64,000 nt of DNA, from the NCBI RefSeq assembly GCF_902706035.1, contig NZ_CACSJA010000012.1, positions 85,218 to 149,217 of the forward strand, in the 5' to 3' direction. A program made the position numbers and the translations under genes. The notes beneath the pieces were generated by a model. That model saw only the letters and a program-made list of their open reading frames with translations, did no database searches and was not told the DNA's origin. Positions 31,877-40,598 of the stretch are shown here, piece by piece (the stretch's first letter is position 1; every line of letters begins with the position of its first letter). The DNA comes from Pantoea sp. 18069. Its GTDB lineage: Bacteria; Pseudomonadota; Gammaproteobacteria; Burkholderiales; Burkholderiaceae_C.

Positions 31877-32698
31877 ATGGATTTGCAGTTTGGCGCCATC
31901 ATCATTGGCGATGAGATTCTTTCGGGTAAACGCGCTGACAAGCATTTGTCCAAACTGATCGAGCTATTGGCCGCACGCGGCCTGGCGCTGTCGCATGCCG
32001 AGTACCTGGGCGACGACCGTCCGCGGCTCACGGCCGCGCTGGCGCGCGCCTTCGACAGCGCGAACGTGGTGTTTTCCTTCGGTGGAATCGGTGCCACGCC
32101 CGACGACCACACGCGCCAGTGCGCGGCCCAGGCGCTGGGCGTGCCGCTTGCGCTGCACCCCGAAGCCGTGGCCTTGATCGAGGAGCGCATGCGCGATGTC
32201 GCGGCGGAAAAGGGCGAGGTCTTCGAGCCTGGCCGCCCCGACAACGTGCACCGCCTGCAGATGGGCAACTTCCCGCAGGGCGCGACCATCATTGCCAACC
32301 CCTACAACAAGATTCCGGGCTTTTCCTGCGCGGGCCGCGCGGGCGGGGCCGTGCATTTCGTGCCGGGCTTTCCTGTCATGGCCTGGCCCATGATCGAAAG
32401 CGTGCTCGACCAGCACTACGCGCCGCTGTTCCATGGCCCTGCGCGCCAGGAGCGTTCGGTGCTGGTCTTTGGCGTGGGGGAGGCTACACTCACGCCGCTG
32501 ATGCAGCAACTCGAAGCGGCCCATGGCGGCATTCGCGTGTTCAGCCTGCCCAGCGTGGACCATGCGGTGCACGGGGCGCATGTCGAACTCGGCATCAAAG
32601 GCCTGACGACGGCGGTCGACGCCGCCTGGTCTGCACTGATAAAGGGATTGCACTGTATTGGTGCAAATTACAGCACCGAAGTGGTGCGCAATGGGTGA
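31877..32698 (+). CDS. CinA-like molybdopterin-binding domain protein
   Basis: 273 residues. COG1058/MoCF_biosynth domain with IIGDEILSGKRADKH and the GGIGATPDDHTRQ motif. It lacks the C-terminal nicotinamide-nucleotide amidase domain of full CinA. Homologues act as NMN/ADP-ribose pyrophosphatases or have no known role. Its last 50 nt carry two NtrC-type sites of the downstream glnA gene. Confidence 0.85.
   Translation: MDLQFGAIIIGDEILSGKRADKHLSKLIELLAARGLALSHAEYLGDDRPRLTAALARAFDSANVVFSFGGIGATPDDHTRQCAAQALGVPLALHPEAVALIEERMRDVAAEKGEVFEPGRPDNVHRLQMGNFPQGATIIANPYNKIPGFSCAGRAGGAVHFVPGFPVMAWPMIESVLDQHYAPLFHGPARQERSVLVFGVGEATLTPLMQQLEAAHGGIRVFSLPSVDHAVHGAHVELGIKGLTTAVDAAWSALIKGLHCIGANYSTEVVRNG
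32649..32665 (+). promoter_or_regulatory. NtrC binding site 1
   Basis: TGCACTGTATTGGTGCA, a near-perfect match to the NtrC consensus (TGCAC-N5-GTGCA type). It lies inside the 3' end of the CinA-like gene, about 190 bp before the predicted glnA transcription start. Confidence 0.85.
32673..32687 (+). promoter_or_regulatory. NtrC binding site 2
   Basis: GCACCGAAGTGGTGC, a perfect GCACC/GGTGC dyad, centred 23 bp (about two helical turns) from site 1. Paired sites of this kind form an NtrC enhancer. Confidence 0.82.
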
Positions 32699-32720
32699 AT
32701 TTTTTCCGCATCCCTGAATC

Positions 32721-32734
32721 GCACTGTTTTGGTG
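32721..32734 (+). promoter_or_regulatory. NtrC half-strength site 3
   Basis: GCACTGTTTTGGTG, an imperfect dyad with the same half-sites, between the enhancer pair and the promoter. Confidence 0.55.
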
Positions 32735-32820
32735 AGATTCGGAGATGCGCCGGTACGGTGCTCCATCCCCGGCGAGGCGTGGAGCACAAGCGAATGCGGC
32801 AAATGGGGTGCGTGCGAAGT

Positions 32821-32836
32821 TGGCACGCAAACTGCT
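32821..32836 (+). promoter_or_regulatory. Sigma-54 promoter of glnA
   Basis: TGGCACGCAAACTGCT matches the consensus TGGCACGN4TTGCW at all positions except one. The GG and GC pairs are spaced correctly. Transcription should start near 32848, leaving a leader of about 38 nt with AGGAG before the ATG. Confidence 0.88.
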
Positions 32837-32885
32837 TGAAGTATCGCAACATTTTTTGAACAAGCCGTTTTTGCAGGAGACCCTG

Positions 32886-34301
32886 ATGGCTAAGACCGTT
32901 GCAGATGTGATGAAGATGGTGAAGGAGAACGAGGTCAAGTTCGTTGACCTGCGTTTCACCGATACCCGCGGCAAGGAACAGCACGTGACCGTGCCTGTGT
33001 CGCATTTCGATGAAGACAAGTTCACCTCGGGCCATGCATTCGACGGCTCCTCGGTGGCTGGCTGGAAGGGCATTGAAGCCTCGGACATGCAATTGATGCC
33101 CGATCCCGCAACCGCGAACATCGACCCGTTCTTCGAAGAAACCACGCTGTTCCTGCAGTGTGACGTGATCGAGCCCAGCGACGGCAAGGCCTACGACCGC
33201 GACCCGCGTTCGATCGCCAAGCGCGCTGAAGCCTACCTCAAGGCTTCGGGCCTGGGCGATACCGCCTTCTTCGGACCCGAGCCCGAATTCTTCATCTTCG
33301 ACGGCGTGCGCTGGACGAATGAACCCGGCCATGTGAGCTTCGAGATCGAAGAGTACGAAGCGCCCTGGAACACCGGCACCAAGTTCGATTCGGGCAACCG
33401 CGGCCACCGTCCCACGACCAAGGGCGGCTACTTCCCCGTGCCCCCCGTCGACAGCACGCAGGACATGCGCGCCGAGATGTCGCTGATTCTCGAATCGCTG
33501 GGCATTCCGGTCGAAGTGTTCCACCACGAAGTGGCGGGCGCGGGCCAGAACGAAATCGGTACGCGCTTCTCCACGCTGGTGGAACGCGCCGACTGGACGC
33601 AGCAGCTCAAGTACGTCGTCTGGAACGTGGCCAACACCTATGGCAAGACGGCGACTTTCATGCCCAAGCCCTATGCTGGCGACAACGGCTCGGGCATGCA
33701 CGTGCACCAGTCGGTCTGGAAGGACGGCAAGAACCTGTTCGCTGGCGACGGCTATGCCGGTCTGTCGGACTACGCGCTGTACTACATCGGCGGCATCATC
33801 AAGCACGCCCGTGCACTGAACGCCATCACCAACCCCGGCACCAACAGCTACAAGCGCCTGGTCCCCGGCTTTGAAGCCCCGGTGAAGCTGGCCTACTCGG
33901 CCAAGAACCGCTCGGCTTCCATCCGTATTCCCTACGTGTCCAACCCCAAGGGCCGTCGTATCGAAGCACGCTTCCCCGATCCACTGGCCAACCCCTACCT
34001 GTGCTTCTCGGCGCTGCTGATGGCCGGTCTGGACGGCGTGGAAAACAAGATCCATCCCGGCGAAGCCGCGACCAAGGATCTGTACCATCTGCCCCCGGAA
34101 GAAGACAAGCTGGTGCCCACCGTGTGCCACAGCCTGGACCAGGCCCTCGAAGCGCTGGATGCCGACCGTGCGTTCCTGACCAAGGGCGGCGTGTTCTCCG
34201 ACTCGATGCTCGATGCCTACATCGAACTGAAGATGGGTGAAGTCACGCGCTTCCGCCAGGCCGTGCACCCCGTCGAATACGACATGTACTACTCGTTGTA
34301 A
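32886..34301 (+). CDS. glnA: Glutamine synthetase, type I
   Basis: 471 residues. Makes glutamine from glutamate, ammonia and ATP. Signatures [33 protein letters not shown] and the adenylylation loop [10 protein letters not shown] with Tyr400 are all present, so activity should be controlled by GlnE as well as by transcription. It is preceded by a sigma-54 promoter with NtrC sites and followed by ntrB and ntrC after a terminator and one small gene. Confidence 0.98.
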   Translation: MAKTVADVMKMVKENEVKFVDLRFTDTRGKEQHVTVPVSHFDEDKFTSGHAFDGSSVAGWKGIEASDMQLMPDPATANIDPFFEETTLFLQCDVIEPSDGKAYDRDPRSIAKRAEAYLKASGLGDTAFFGPEPEFFIFDGVRWTNEPGHVSFEIEEYEAPWNTGTKFDSGNRGHRPTTKGGYFPVPPVDSTQDMRAEMSLILESLGIPVEVFHHEVAGAGQNEIGTRFSTLVERADWTQQLKYVVWNVANTYGKTATFMPKPYAGDNGSGMHVHQSVWKDGKNLFAGDGYAGLSDYALYYIGGIIKHARALNAITNPGTNSYKRLVPGFEAPVKLAYSAKNRSASIRIPYVSNPKGRRIEARFPDPLANPYLCFSALLMAGLDGVENKIHPGEAATKDLYHLPPEEDKLVPTVCHSLDQALEALDADRAFLTKGGVFSDSMLDAYIELKMGEVTRFRQAVHPVEYDMYYSL

Positions 34302-34307
34302 AAGGCA

Positions 34308-34400
34308 CCCCCCTGAGCCGCTAACGCGGCTTCCCCCCAGGGGGACGGCAGCATCGCTGCGGGGCGGCCCTTGCTCGCTGCCCCTGAGTTGGACCATACC
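34308..34400. repeat. GC-rich intergenic repeat-like element after glnA
   Basis: CCCCCCTGAGCCGCTAACGC and CCCCCCAGGGGGAC fold into a large hairpin, followed by GCTGCGGGGCGGCCCTTGCT. It resembles the block after der in ending with GGGGCGGCCC. Confidence 0.4.
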
Positions 34401-34420
34401 AACGCAGGACAGTGAGAGTG

Positions 34421-34448
34421 AAAAAAGCGGCGCAAGCCGCTTTTTTTT
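34421..34448 (+). terminator. Strong terminator after glnA
   Basis: AAAAAAGCGGC-GCAA-GCCGCTTTTTTTT: a GC stem with GNRA-like loop and a long T run. The symmetric A tract means it can also act on the minus strand. Confidence 0.92.
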
Positions 34449-34577
34449 CGCCTACCAGGCGCTGTGGGCGTGTCCGCACAGCGGGCTGCGATTTTGCCTG
34501 TTTGTCATCGGATCAGGCGATACTGTTGGTTACTGCGCCACGCCTGTCCGCAGGCCACCGGTGACCGAGGGACTGTG

Positions 34578-35093
34578 ATGAAAAAACTGCTTGTATTTCT
34601 GTTATTGCCGCTGCTCGCGCCGCAGGCCTGGGGCCAGGGAACGATCTACCGCTGCGGCAATGAATACACCAACAATGCGAACATGGCCAAGGAGCGTGGT
34701 TGCAAGCCCGTGGAGGGCGGCCATGTGACCGTGATCCATGGCAGCCCACTGCCGGCCGCGGCCACGCCTGCGGCCCCGGCTGCGCGCAGCGCAGCGCCCG
34801 CACCGCGCGCCGACAGCAGCGCCCAGCGCGCCCGCGATTCGGATGCGCGTGCCATCTTGCAGGGCGAGCTCGCGAAGTCGCAGGAACGCCTGGCCCAGCT
34901 GGAGCTCGAATACAACAATGGCAGCCCCGAGCGCTCGGCGCTGGAGCTGCGCAATCCCCAGGGCTATATCGAACGCACGGCGAATCTCAAGGCGCAGATC
35001 GCGCGCCACCAGAGCGACATCGCGGGCCTGCGGCGTGAAATTGCCCGCCTGCCGGCGGCCTCTGCCGAGGCGACGAACCAGCCGGTCAACTGA
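34578..35093 (+). CDS. Exported DUF4124-like protein of unknown function
   Basis: 171 residues. Signal peptide ends at AWG (about residue 19). A short YRCGNEYTNNA segment resembles the DUF4124 start, with an Ala/Pro linker and a C-terminal coiled-coil part (ILQGELAKSQERLAQLELE). It sits between glnA and ntrB, 8 nt before ntrB, and may be carried in the nitrogen operon without sharing its role. Confidence 0.7.
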   Translation: MKKLLVFLLLPLLAPQAWGQGTIYRCGNEYTNNANMAKERGCKPVEGGHVTVIHGSPLPAAATPAAPAARSAAPAPRADSSAQRARDSDARAILQGELAKSQERLAQLELEYNNGSPERSALELRNPQGYIERTANLKAQIARHQSDIAGLRREIARLPAASAEATNQPVN

Positions 35094-35101
35094 AGACGTA
35101 C

Positions 35102-36181
35102 ATGCCCCTTTCCATCGAGAGCCAGCGCGCCGAGAGCGCCTACCATGTCTTTGATTCGCTCTGTACCCTGACGGCCGTGCTGGAGCTCGACGGCTCGGTG
35201 CTGTTCGCCAATGCCGCGCTCGAGAATGCGCTTGGTTTGTCGCGGCGCATGCTCGAAGGCAGCGATTTTTCCGAGCATTTCGTCGATCCGGCCCTGCTGC
35301 ACAAGGCCATGGACGGCGCGCGCGTGCAGGACTACGCGGCCCTGCGTTTCGAGGCCAGCCTGCGCCGCCAGGCCAAGGAAGCGATTCCCATGCAGGTCAT
35401 CGTGTCGATCGCCGAAGGCTCGGGCCATGTGCTGCTCGAGATGTCGCCGCTCGAGCAGCAGGTGCGCCAGGACCGCGAGGAGCGGCTGATCGAGCAGACG
35501 CAGGCGCACAAGGAGCTGATCCGCAATCTCGCGCATGAGATCAAGAACCCGCTGGGCGGCATACGCGGCGCGGCGCAACTGCTCGAGATGGACCTCGAAA
35601 GTCCCGAAATGCGCGAGTACACCCAGGTGATCGTGCACGAGGCCGACCGGCTGCAAAGCCTGGTCGACCGGCTGCTGGCGCCGCACCGCCACCCGCATCT
35701 GGTCGGCGACGTCAACATCCACGAAGTCTGCGAGCGCGTGCGCTCGCTGGTGCTGGTCGAATACCCGCAGGGCCTGAGCGTGCGGCGCGACTACGACACC
35801 TCGATTCCCGAGTTCCGCGGGGACCGCGCGCAGCTGATACAGGCCGTGCTGAACATCGTGCAGAACGCCGCGCAGGCGCTGTCGGCACGCATCGTCCAGG
35901 GCGATGCCTGCATCACTTTGCGCACGCGCGTCGCGCGCCAGGTGACTTTTGGCAAACAACGCTACCGCCTGGCATTGGAATTGCATGTGATAGACAACGG
36001 ACCGGGCGTGCCAGAGACCATCAGGGACAGGATTTTCTATCCCCTGGTGTCTGGGCGGGATGGCGGATCGGGTCTGGGGCTGACGTTGGCCCAGACCTTT
36101 GTGCAGCGGCATGATGGCTTGATCGAATGCGACAGCCAGCCAGGATGCACGGATTTCCGCATTCTCATCCCCTTGCCCTGA
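35102..36181 (+). CDS. glnL: Nitrogen regulation sensor kinase NtrB
   Basis: 359 residues. PAS domain in the first 115 residues, HisKA domain with His145 in NLAHEIKNPLGGIRG, and an ATPase domain with VLNIVQNAAQAL (N box) and DNGPGVP (G1). It phosphorylates or dephosphorylates NtrC under control of PII. No membrane segments, as expected for a cytosolic sensor. Confidence 0.95.
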   Translation: MPLSIESQRAESAYHVFDSLCTLTAVLELDGSVLFANAALENALGLSRRMLEGSDFSEHFVDPALLHKAMDGARVQDYAALRFEASLRRQAKEAIPMQVIVSIAEGSGHVLLEMSPLEQQVRQDREERLIEQTQAHKELIRNLAHEIKNPLGGIRGAAQLLEMDLESPEMREYTQVIVHEADRLQSLVDRLLAPHRHPHLVGDVNIHEVCERVRSLVLVEYPQGLSVRRDYDTSIPEFRGDRAQLIQAVLNIVQNAAQALSARIVQGDACITLRTRVARQVTFGKQRYRLALELHVIDNGPGVPETIRDRIFYPLVSGRDGGSGLGLTLAQTFVQRHDGLIECDSQPGCTDFRILIPLP

Positions 36182-36220
36182 GGTCCATGACAACTCCCAA
36201 GCGGAAGGAAGCAAGAAAGT

Positions 36221-37786
36221 ATGAAGCCGATCTGGATAGTAGATGACGACCCCTCGATCCGCTTCGTCCTGGAGAAGGCCCTGGCCAGGGAAAACCTGCC
36301 GACCCGCAGCTTCACCAACCCGCGTGAAGTGCTCGAGGCACTGGCCGATGTAGACCCCAGCGATGCCGCGCGCCAGCCCCCCCAGGTGCTGGTCAGCGAC
36401 ATCCGCATGCCCGGCGGCTCGGGCCTGCAACTGCTCGAGCAGGTGCGCACCCAGCAGCCCGGCTTGCCGGTGATCATCATGACGGCCTATTCCGACCTGG
36501 ACAGCGCCGTGTCGGCATTCCAGCGCGGAGCCTTCGAATACCTGGCCAAGCCGTTCGACCTGCCCAAGGCGGTGGAGCTGATCCGCCGCGCGGTCGAGGA
36601 AAGCCAGCGCGAAGAAATCATAGAGGACCAGACGCCGCTCAATGCCGAAATGCTCGGACAGGCGCCGGCCATGCAGGACGTGTTCCGCGCGATCGGCCGC
36701 CTGAGCCAGAGCCAGGTCACGGTGCTGATCACGGGCGAATCGGGCTCGGGCAAGGAACTCGTGGCGCGCGCGCTGCACAAGCATTCTCCGGTGTCGGGCG
36801 GTCCGTTCGTGGCGATCAACACCGCGGCCATCCCCAAGGACCTGCTCGAGAGCGAATTGTTCGGCCATGAGCGCGGCGCGTTCACTGGCGCGCAGACCCA
36901 GCGGCGCGGGCGCTTCGAGCAGGCCGACGGCGGCACGCTGTTTCTCGATGAAATCGGCGACATGCCGTTCGATCTGCAGACGCGGCTGCTGCGCGTGCTG
37001 TCCGACGGGCATTTCTACCGCGTGGGCGGCCATGCGCCCGTGAAGTCGCATGTGCGCGTGATTGCCGCGACTCACCAGGATCTGGAGCTGCGCGTGCGCG
37101 ACGGCGCGTTCCGCGAGGATTTGTTCCACCGGCTGAATGTGATCCGGCTGCGGCTGCCCGCGCTGCGCGAGCGCCGCGAAGACGTGCGCATGCTCGCGCG
37201 CCATTTCCTGCAGCAGAGCGCGCGCCAGCTCGGGGTCGAGCCCAAGCGGATTGCCGAAGCGGCGCTGCAGCGGCTGGAGGCATTCTCGTTTCCGGGCAAT
37301 GTGCGCCAGCTCGAGAACATCTGCCACTGGCTCACGGTGATGGCGCCCGCGCAGCAGATCTCGGTCAAGGACCTGCCGCCCGAAGTGCTGCAGGAGGCCC
37401 CAGCCGGCACCGGCCCGGCAGCCGCGCCCCAGGTCGCCGTGGCACATGACAGCAGCCCCGTGGTCGAGCGCGACGAGGCCGCACCGGCCGCTTTCGAGCC
37501 CGCGACGGGCATGCACGCTGCGGCCAGCGCCGAGGTGCTGGTGGCGGGCGCCGCCGCGTCGACCTGGGAGCCGCTGCTCGACGTGCAGGCGCGCCTGCTG
37601 CTCGAAAGCGGCCAGGCCGATGTCTGGGATGTGCTGAGCCGGCGCTTCGAGTCGCACCTGATCCGCACCGCCTTGCAGGTCACGCACGGCCGGCGCATGG
37701 AAGCCGCGCAGCGCCTGGGCATAGGCCGCAACACCATCACCCGTAAGATCCAGGAACTGGGCCTCGAGGCGGGCGAAGACCACTGA
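36221..37786 (+). CDS. glnG: Nitrogen regulator NtrC, sigma-54 activator
   Basis: 521 residues. Receiver domain with phosphoacceptor Asp60 (VSDIRMPG), AAA+ domain with Walker A GESGSGKE (172-179) and the sigma-54 contact loop GAFTGA (219-224), and a C-terminal Fis-type helix-turn-helix. A Pro/Ala-rich insert of about 65 residues precedes the DNA-binding domain. It should act at the enhancer before glnA. Confidence 0.96.
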   Translation: MKPIWIVDDDPSIRFVLEKALARENLPTRSFTNPREVLEALADVDPSDAARQPPQVLVSDIRMPGGSGLQLLEQVRTQQPGLPVIIMTAYSDLDSAVSAFQRGAFEYLAKPFDLPKAVELIRRAVEESQREEIIEDQTPLNAEMLGQAPAMQDVFRAIGRLSQSQVTVLITGESGSGKELVARALHKHSPVSGGPFVAINTAAIPKDLLESELFGHERGAFTGAQTQRRGRFEQADGGTLFLDEIGDMPFDLQTRLLRVLSDGHFYRVGGHAPVKSHVRVIAATHQDLELRVRDGAFREDLFHRLNVIRLRLPALRERREDVRMLARHFLQQSARQLGVEPKRIAEAALQRLEAFSFPGNVRQLENICHWLTVMAPAQQISVKDLPPEVLQEAPAGTGPAAAPQVAVAHDSSPVVERDEAAPAAFEPATGMHAAASAEVLVAGAAASTWEPLLDVQARLLLESGQADVWDVLSRRFESHLIRTALQVTHGRRMEAAQRLGIGRNTITRKIQELGLEAGEDH

Positions 37787-37953
37787 GAACGCCGATATGG
37801 AGCCGGCAGGAAAGCGGCGCGCCCGGGCCTGCGCGCCCAGGCGCGAAAACGTCATCCCGGTCCTACGCCATGGCGTCGGGCACGCTGACCTGAAACGGCC
37901 CCCCGCCTGGCGACAATAAGACCAGATTCTTTTTGTGTGCGGAGTGCGTTTTC

Positions 37954-38790
37954 ATGCCTGTTCCCCGGATTGCCGATTCTTCCTTTTTGCGCCGAACCCA
38001 GCGGCAATTGCGCTGGGGTGAAGAATCGCATCGTCAGACCGCTGCTGCATGCAATGCCGCCAATGGCAGTCCCGAGATCCGGGACTGCCAGGAAGTGCTC
38101 CAGGACGCGTTCTGGCATGACCATTACCATCTCCAGCCCTACTATGTGAGCGGCCGCGGCTACGACCAGTACCGGCCCGCGTATGAGCTGGGCTGGAAGG
38201 CGGCGGTGCAATACCCGGGCGATCTGACTGCGGTGATGCCGGTGCTCGAAGCCCAATGGCCAGGCTGCAGAGGCACGAGCTTGCTTGCCTGGCGACAGGT
38301 GGCGAGTGCGGTGCAGGCCGCCTGGGAACGCATGCGCCATGCCGATCCCGCGCTGGGCCCGTCACAGGTGAAGATGCTGTGCGTGCTGCAGGGCTTGCAG
38401 CGCCTGAACCTGCAGACGGTCAAAAGCCTGCAGCTTGCCATCACACAGGCGCCCCCGGGGCTGGTGCAGCAGATGCTGCAACGCCATCTGCAGGCGTTCG
38501 AGGCCGCATCGGCCGAACTCGCGCATGAATTCGCCTTGCCCGCGCATGACAAGGGCGATCGCCTGGTTTCCACATCGCTGTTGCGCAGCTGGGAGCTGAT
38601 CAAGTCGGTGATGGCGCCGCAAAGCAATGCGACCGTGCTCGATGCGAGTGAAAACGCCGAAAGAATGCTGCTGATGGCCTACCGGGCAGCACTGCGCGAA
38701 GGCCTGCCCGAAGCGGCGCGCGCGATGTTGCTGCGCCAGGCGATGGCCGTGCAACGCGGCATCGAGGCGCTGCGCTGGCTGCGCTCGTGA
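37954..38790 (+). CDS. Hypothetical protein with DUF2383-like C-terminal four-helix domain
   Basis: 278 residues, no signal or membrane segment. The N-terminal part has FWHDHYHLQPYYVSGRGYDQ followed by a motif PAYELGWKAA. The last 75 residues look like the ferritin-like DUF2383/PA2169 fold (ENAERMLLMAYRAALREGLP). Often such proteins are stress-linked, but no function is known. It is 167 bp after ntrC in the same direction. Confidence 0.65.
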   Translation: MPVPRIADSSFLRRTQRQLRWGEESHRQTAAACNAANGSPEIRDCQEVLQDAFWHDHYHLQPYYVSGRGYDQYRPAYELGWKAAVQYPGDLTAVMPVLEAQWPGCRGTSLLAWRQVASAVQAAWERMRHADPALGPSQVKMLCVLQGLQRLNLQTVKSLQLAITQAPPGLVQQMLQRHLQAFEAASAELAHEFALPAHDKGDRLVSTSLLRSWELIKSVMAPQSNATVLDASENAERMLLMAYRAALREGLPEAARAMLLRQAMAVQRGIEALRWLRS

Positions 38791-38805
38791 GTTGCACACT
38801 GCGCT

Positions 38806-38826
38806 GAGCGGCTCCCGGAGCCGCTC
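38806..38826 (+). terminator. Hairpin after the DUF2383-like gene
   Basis: Perfect 10-bp arms GAGCGGCTCC and GGAGCCGCTC separated by one base. No T run, but correctly placed to end transcription from either side. Confidence 0.5.
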
Positions 38827-38829
38827 AAC

Positions 38830-39397
38830 TGTTTCCAGGCCGGCCGGGCACGCCGGATCCGCCGGGAGGGCGCGCCCCTCGCGCCATGCACGCATCTTCT
38901 CATCCAGTCGGCTGCGGATGGCCAGCATCACGCCATCGACGTTGCGCACGCCGAACAGATAGGGCGACGTGTCCGGCTCCTGCCCCACCACGTTGTCGGT
39001 GGCCAGCGTGGTGTAGCGCAGCCCCTGGTCCCGGTACGGCGGCACGCTGCCGAAGATGGCGGTGACTGAGCGCACCGGGGAAGCGCCGCTGGGTGGTGGT
39101 CCATGACGCGGCCGAATCGCTCGAATCGTGGTCGCCCTGCATCACGCGCAGATGCAGATGATTGGCCCGGCTGCTGTGCCAGCCCCGGTGGCCGCGAGTG
39201 TGGTTGACGTGCCAGGCCTCGACGATGGCGCCTGCCATGGGCTCGCACTGCACATCGCCGATACGCATGCTGCATGTGCATCGGCGACCCGTCCCTGCAG
39301 CCACTGATGTCGCTGCAATGCACCTGCCCGCCCATGAGTCATTGATGGCCGGGGTGTGCCCTTGCAGGGCACATGCGGCATGCGGATGCCGGTGCAT
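38830..39397 (-). pseudogene. Decayed gene(s), with an intradiol dioxygenase-like fragment
   Basis: The 820-bp gap holds minus-strand coding remnants in at least two frames. From an ATG at 39397 (MHRHPHAACALQG) one frame reads MRIGDVQCEPMAGAIVEAW, then HVN, resembling the N-terminal beta strand of intradiol ring-cleavage dioxygenases (VxCxPxxGAxVEIWHxN), and later SRANHLHLRVMQG. A second frame below 39075 reads VTAIFGSVPPYRDQGLRY and goes on to about 38800 without recognised homology. Frameshifts and missing catalytic Tyr/His pairs argue for a broken gene. It would be divergent from the catabolic operon and share its operators. Confidence 0.4.
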
Positions 39398-39464
39398 TTT
39401 CTTGTCTTCTCGGGTGCTTGAGTTGACGCGAATCTCTCTTTTGAAAGAGGTTGCTGTCATCCAC

Positions 39465-39491
39465 TATGTAGTTTCAGTGGTCAACTATATT
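39465..39491 (+). promoter_or_regulatory. Operator 1 of the catabolic operon
   Basis: TATGTAGTT and AACTATATT, 9-nt arms with a 9-nt spacer. Same architecture as operator 2 and exactly 100 bp upstream of it. It lies toward the decayed divergent gene. Probable site for the operon's MarR protein. Confidence 0.65.
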
Positions 39492-39550
39492 CTGATTTTT
39501 CATTGGGAAAGAAGGTGCCTGTTAATTGCGTTGTAATTTTCAAAGCTCCG

Positions 39551-39579
39551 TTGTCAGTGCCTGAAAAGTAGTTTACAGT
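39551..39579 (+). promoter_or_regulatory. Sigma-70 promoter of the catabolic operon
   Basis: -35 TTGTCA (39551-39556), 17-nt spacer, -10 TACAGT (39574-39579). The -10 hexamer falls in the spacer of operator 2, so a bound repressor would block RNA polymerase. Confidence 0.65.
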
Positions 39580-39591
39580 CGCAACTACTTT
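39565..39591 (+). promoter_or_regulatory. Operator 2 of the catabolic operon
   Basis: AAAGTAGTT and AACTACTTT, a perfect 9-bp inverted repeat with a 9-nt spacer, 19 bp before the first ATG. MarR regulators typically bind palindromes of this size. Confidence 0.75.
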
Positions 39592-39610
39592 GAAAATAAC
39601 GGAGACATTC

Positions 39611-40570
39611 ATGGCCACCCGCATCACCCGTTTGCTCGGCATACAGCACCCCATCGTGCAGGCCGGAATGAGTTGGGCGTCGTCCAGCGCGGCCCTGCCG
39701 GCGGCGGTCTCGAACGCGGGGGCGCTGGGCGTTCTGGCGGCGGGGCCGCTGCGGCTGCAGGATTTCGGGCGCACGCTGGACGAACTGGCCGGCGCGACCG
39801 ACAAACCCTATGCCGTCAACATTCCCCTGTACCGCCCGCAGGCCGCGCAGTTGCTCGATGCCATGGTCGATCGCAAGGTGCCCGTGGTGATTGCCTCGCA
39901 GGGCGGCCCCAGGGCGCATCTGCAGCGTTTTCGTGATTACGGCGCGGTCTGGATCCAGGTGGTCTCCACGCTAGAACATGCGAAGAAGGCCGCGGATGCC
40001 GGGGTGGATGCGCTGGTGGTCGTCGGCGGCGAGGCGGGCGGCCATCCGCCGGCCAACGAAGTCAGCACCCTGGTCACAGTGCGTCGCGTGCTGCAGGAGG
40101 TGCAGATCCCGGTCATTGCGGGCGGCGGCGTGGCCGACGGCTGGGGCATTGCCGCGCTGCTGGCCCTGGGCGCCGACGCGGTGCAACTGGGCACGCGTTT
40201 CCTGTTGACCGAGGAAGCCACGGTGCACGCCAACTACAAGGCCGCCGTGCTGGCCGCGGACGTGCACGACACCGTGCTGGTGGGCCGGCGCAGCCTTCCG
40301 GTGCGCGGCATCCGCAACGCCTTCGCGCAGGCCATCTTCGACGCCGAACGCGACCAGCTCGCGCAGGAGGACTACGACCTGCTGTTCAAGAAAAGCACGC
40401 TCAAGCAGGCCGCGCTCGACGGCGACGTCGAGTGGGGCAAGGTCGAGTTGGGCCAGTCGGCCGGGCTGGTGTCGCGCATAGCGCCGGCCGCGATGGTGGT
40501 GGCGCAGCTGGTGCGCGAACTGGCCCAGGCCAGCGCCCGCCTGCACACCATGACCGCCCCCCATTCCTGA
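39611..40570 (+). CDS. Nitronate monooxygenase/FabK-like flavoprotein
   Basis: 319 residues. FMN-binding TIM barrel of the 2-nitropropane dioxygenase family: LGIQHPIVQAGM at the start, the VVGGEAGGHPP loop with the family His, and GGGVADGWGIAALLALGADAVQLGTRF for phosphate binding. Family members oxidise alkyl nitronates or act as enoyl reductases (FabK). In a CoA-ester operon either is conceivable; a reductase-like or unknown role is as likely as nitronate oxidation. GGAGAC precedes the ATG. First gene of a nine-gene operon. Confidence 0.85.
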   Translation: MATRITRLLGIQHPIVQAGMSWASSSAALPAAVSNAGALGVLAAGPLRLQDFGRTLDELAGATDKPYAVNIPLYRPQAAQLLDAMVDRKVPVVIASQGGPRAHLQRFRDYGAVWIQVVSTLEHAKKAADAGVDALVVVGGEAGGHPPANEVSTLVTVRRVLQEVQIPVIAGGGVADGWGIAALLALGADAVQLGTRFLLTEEATVHANYKAAVLAADVHDTVLVGRRSLPVRGIRNAFAQAIFDAERDQLAQEDYDLLFKKSTLKQAALDGDVEWGKVELGQSAGLVSRIAPAAMVVAQLVRELAQASARLHTMTAPHS

Positions 40571-40598
40571 TCACCTCCCGGAGACAAGAAACCAAACC

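Noticed and set aside
38362..39075. A 237-codon minus-strand gene covering the gap and the 3' half of the DUF2383-like gene
   Set aside because: Its second half is antisense to a supported gene, and only the part above about 38800 looks protein-like. Treated as a remnant.
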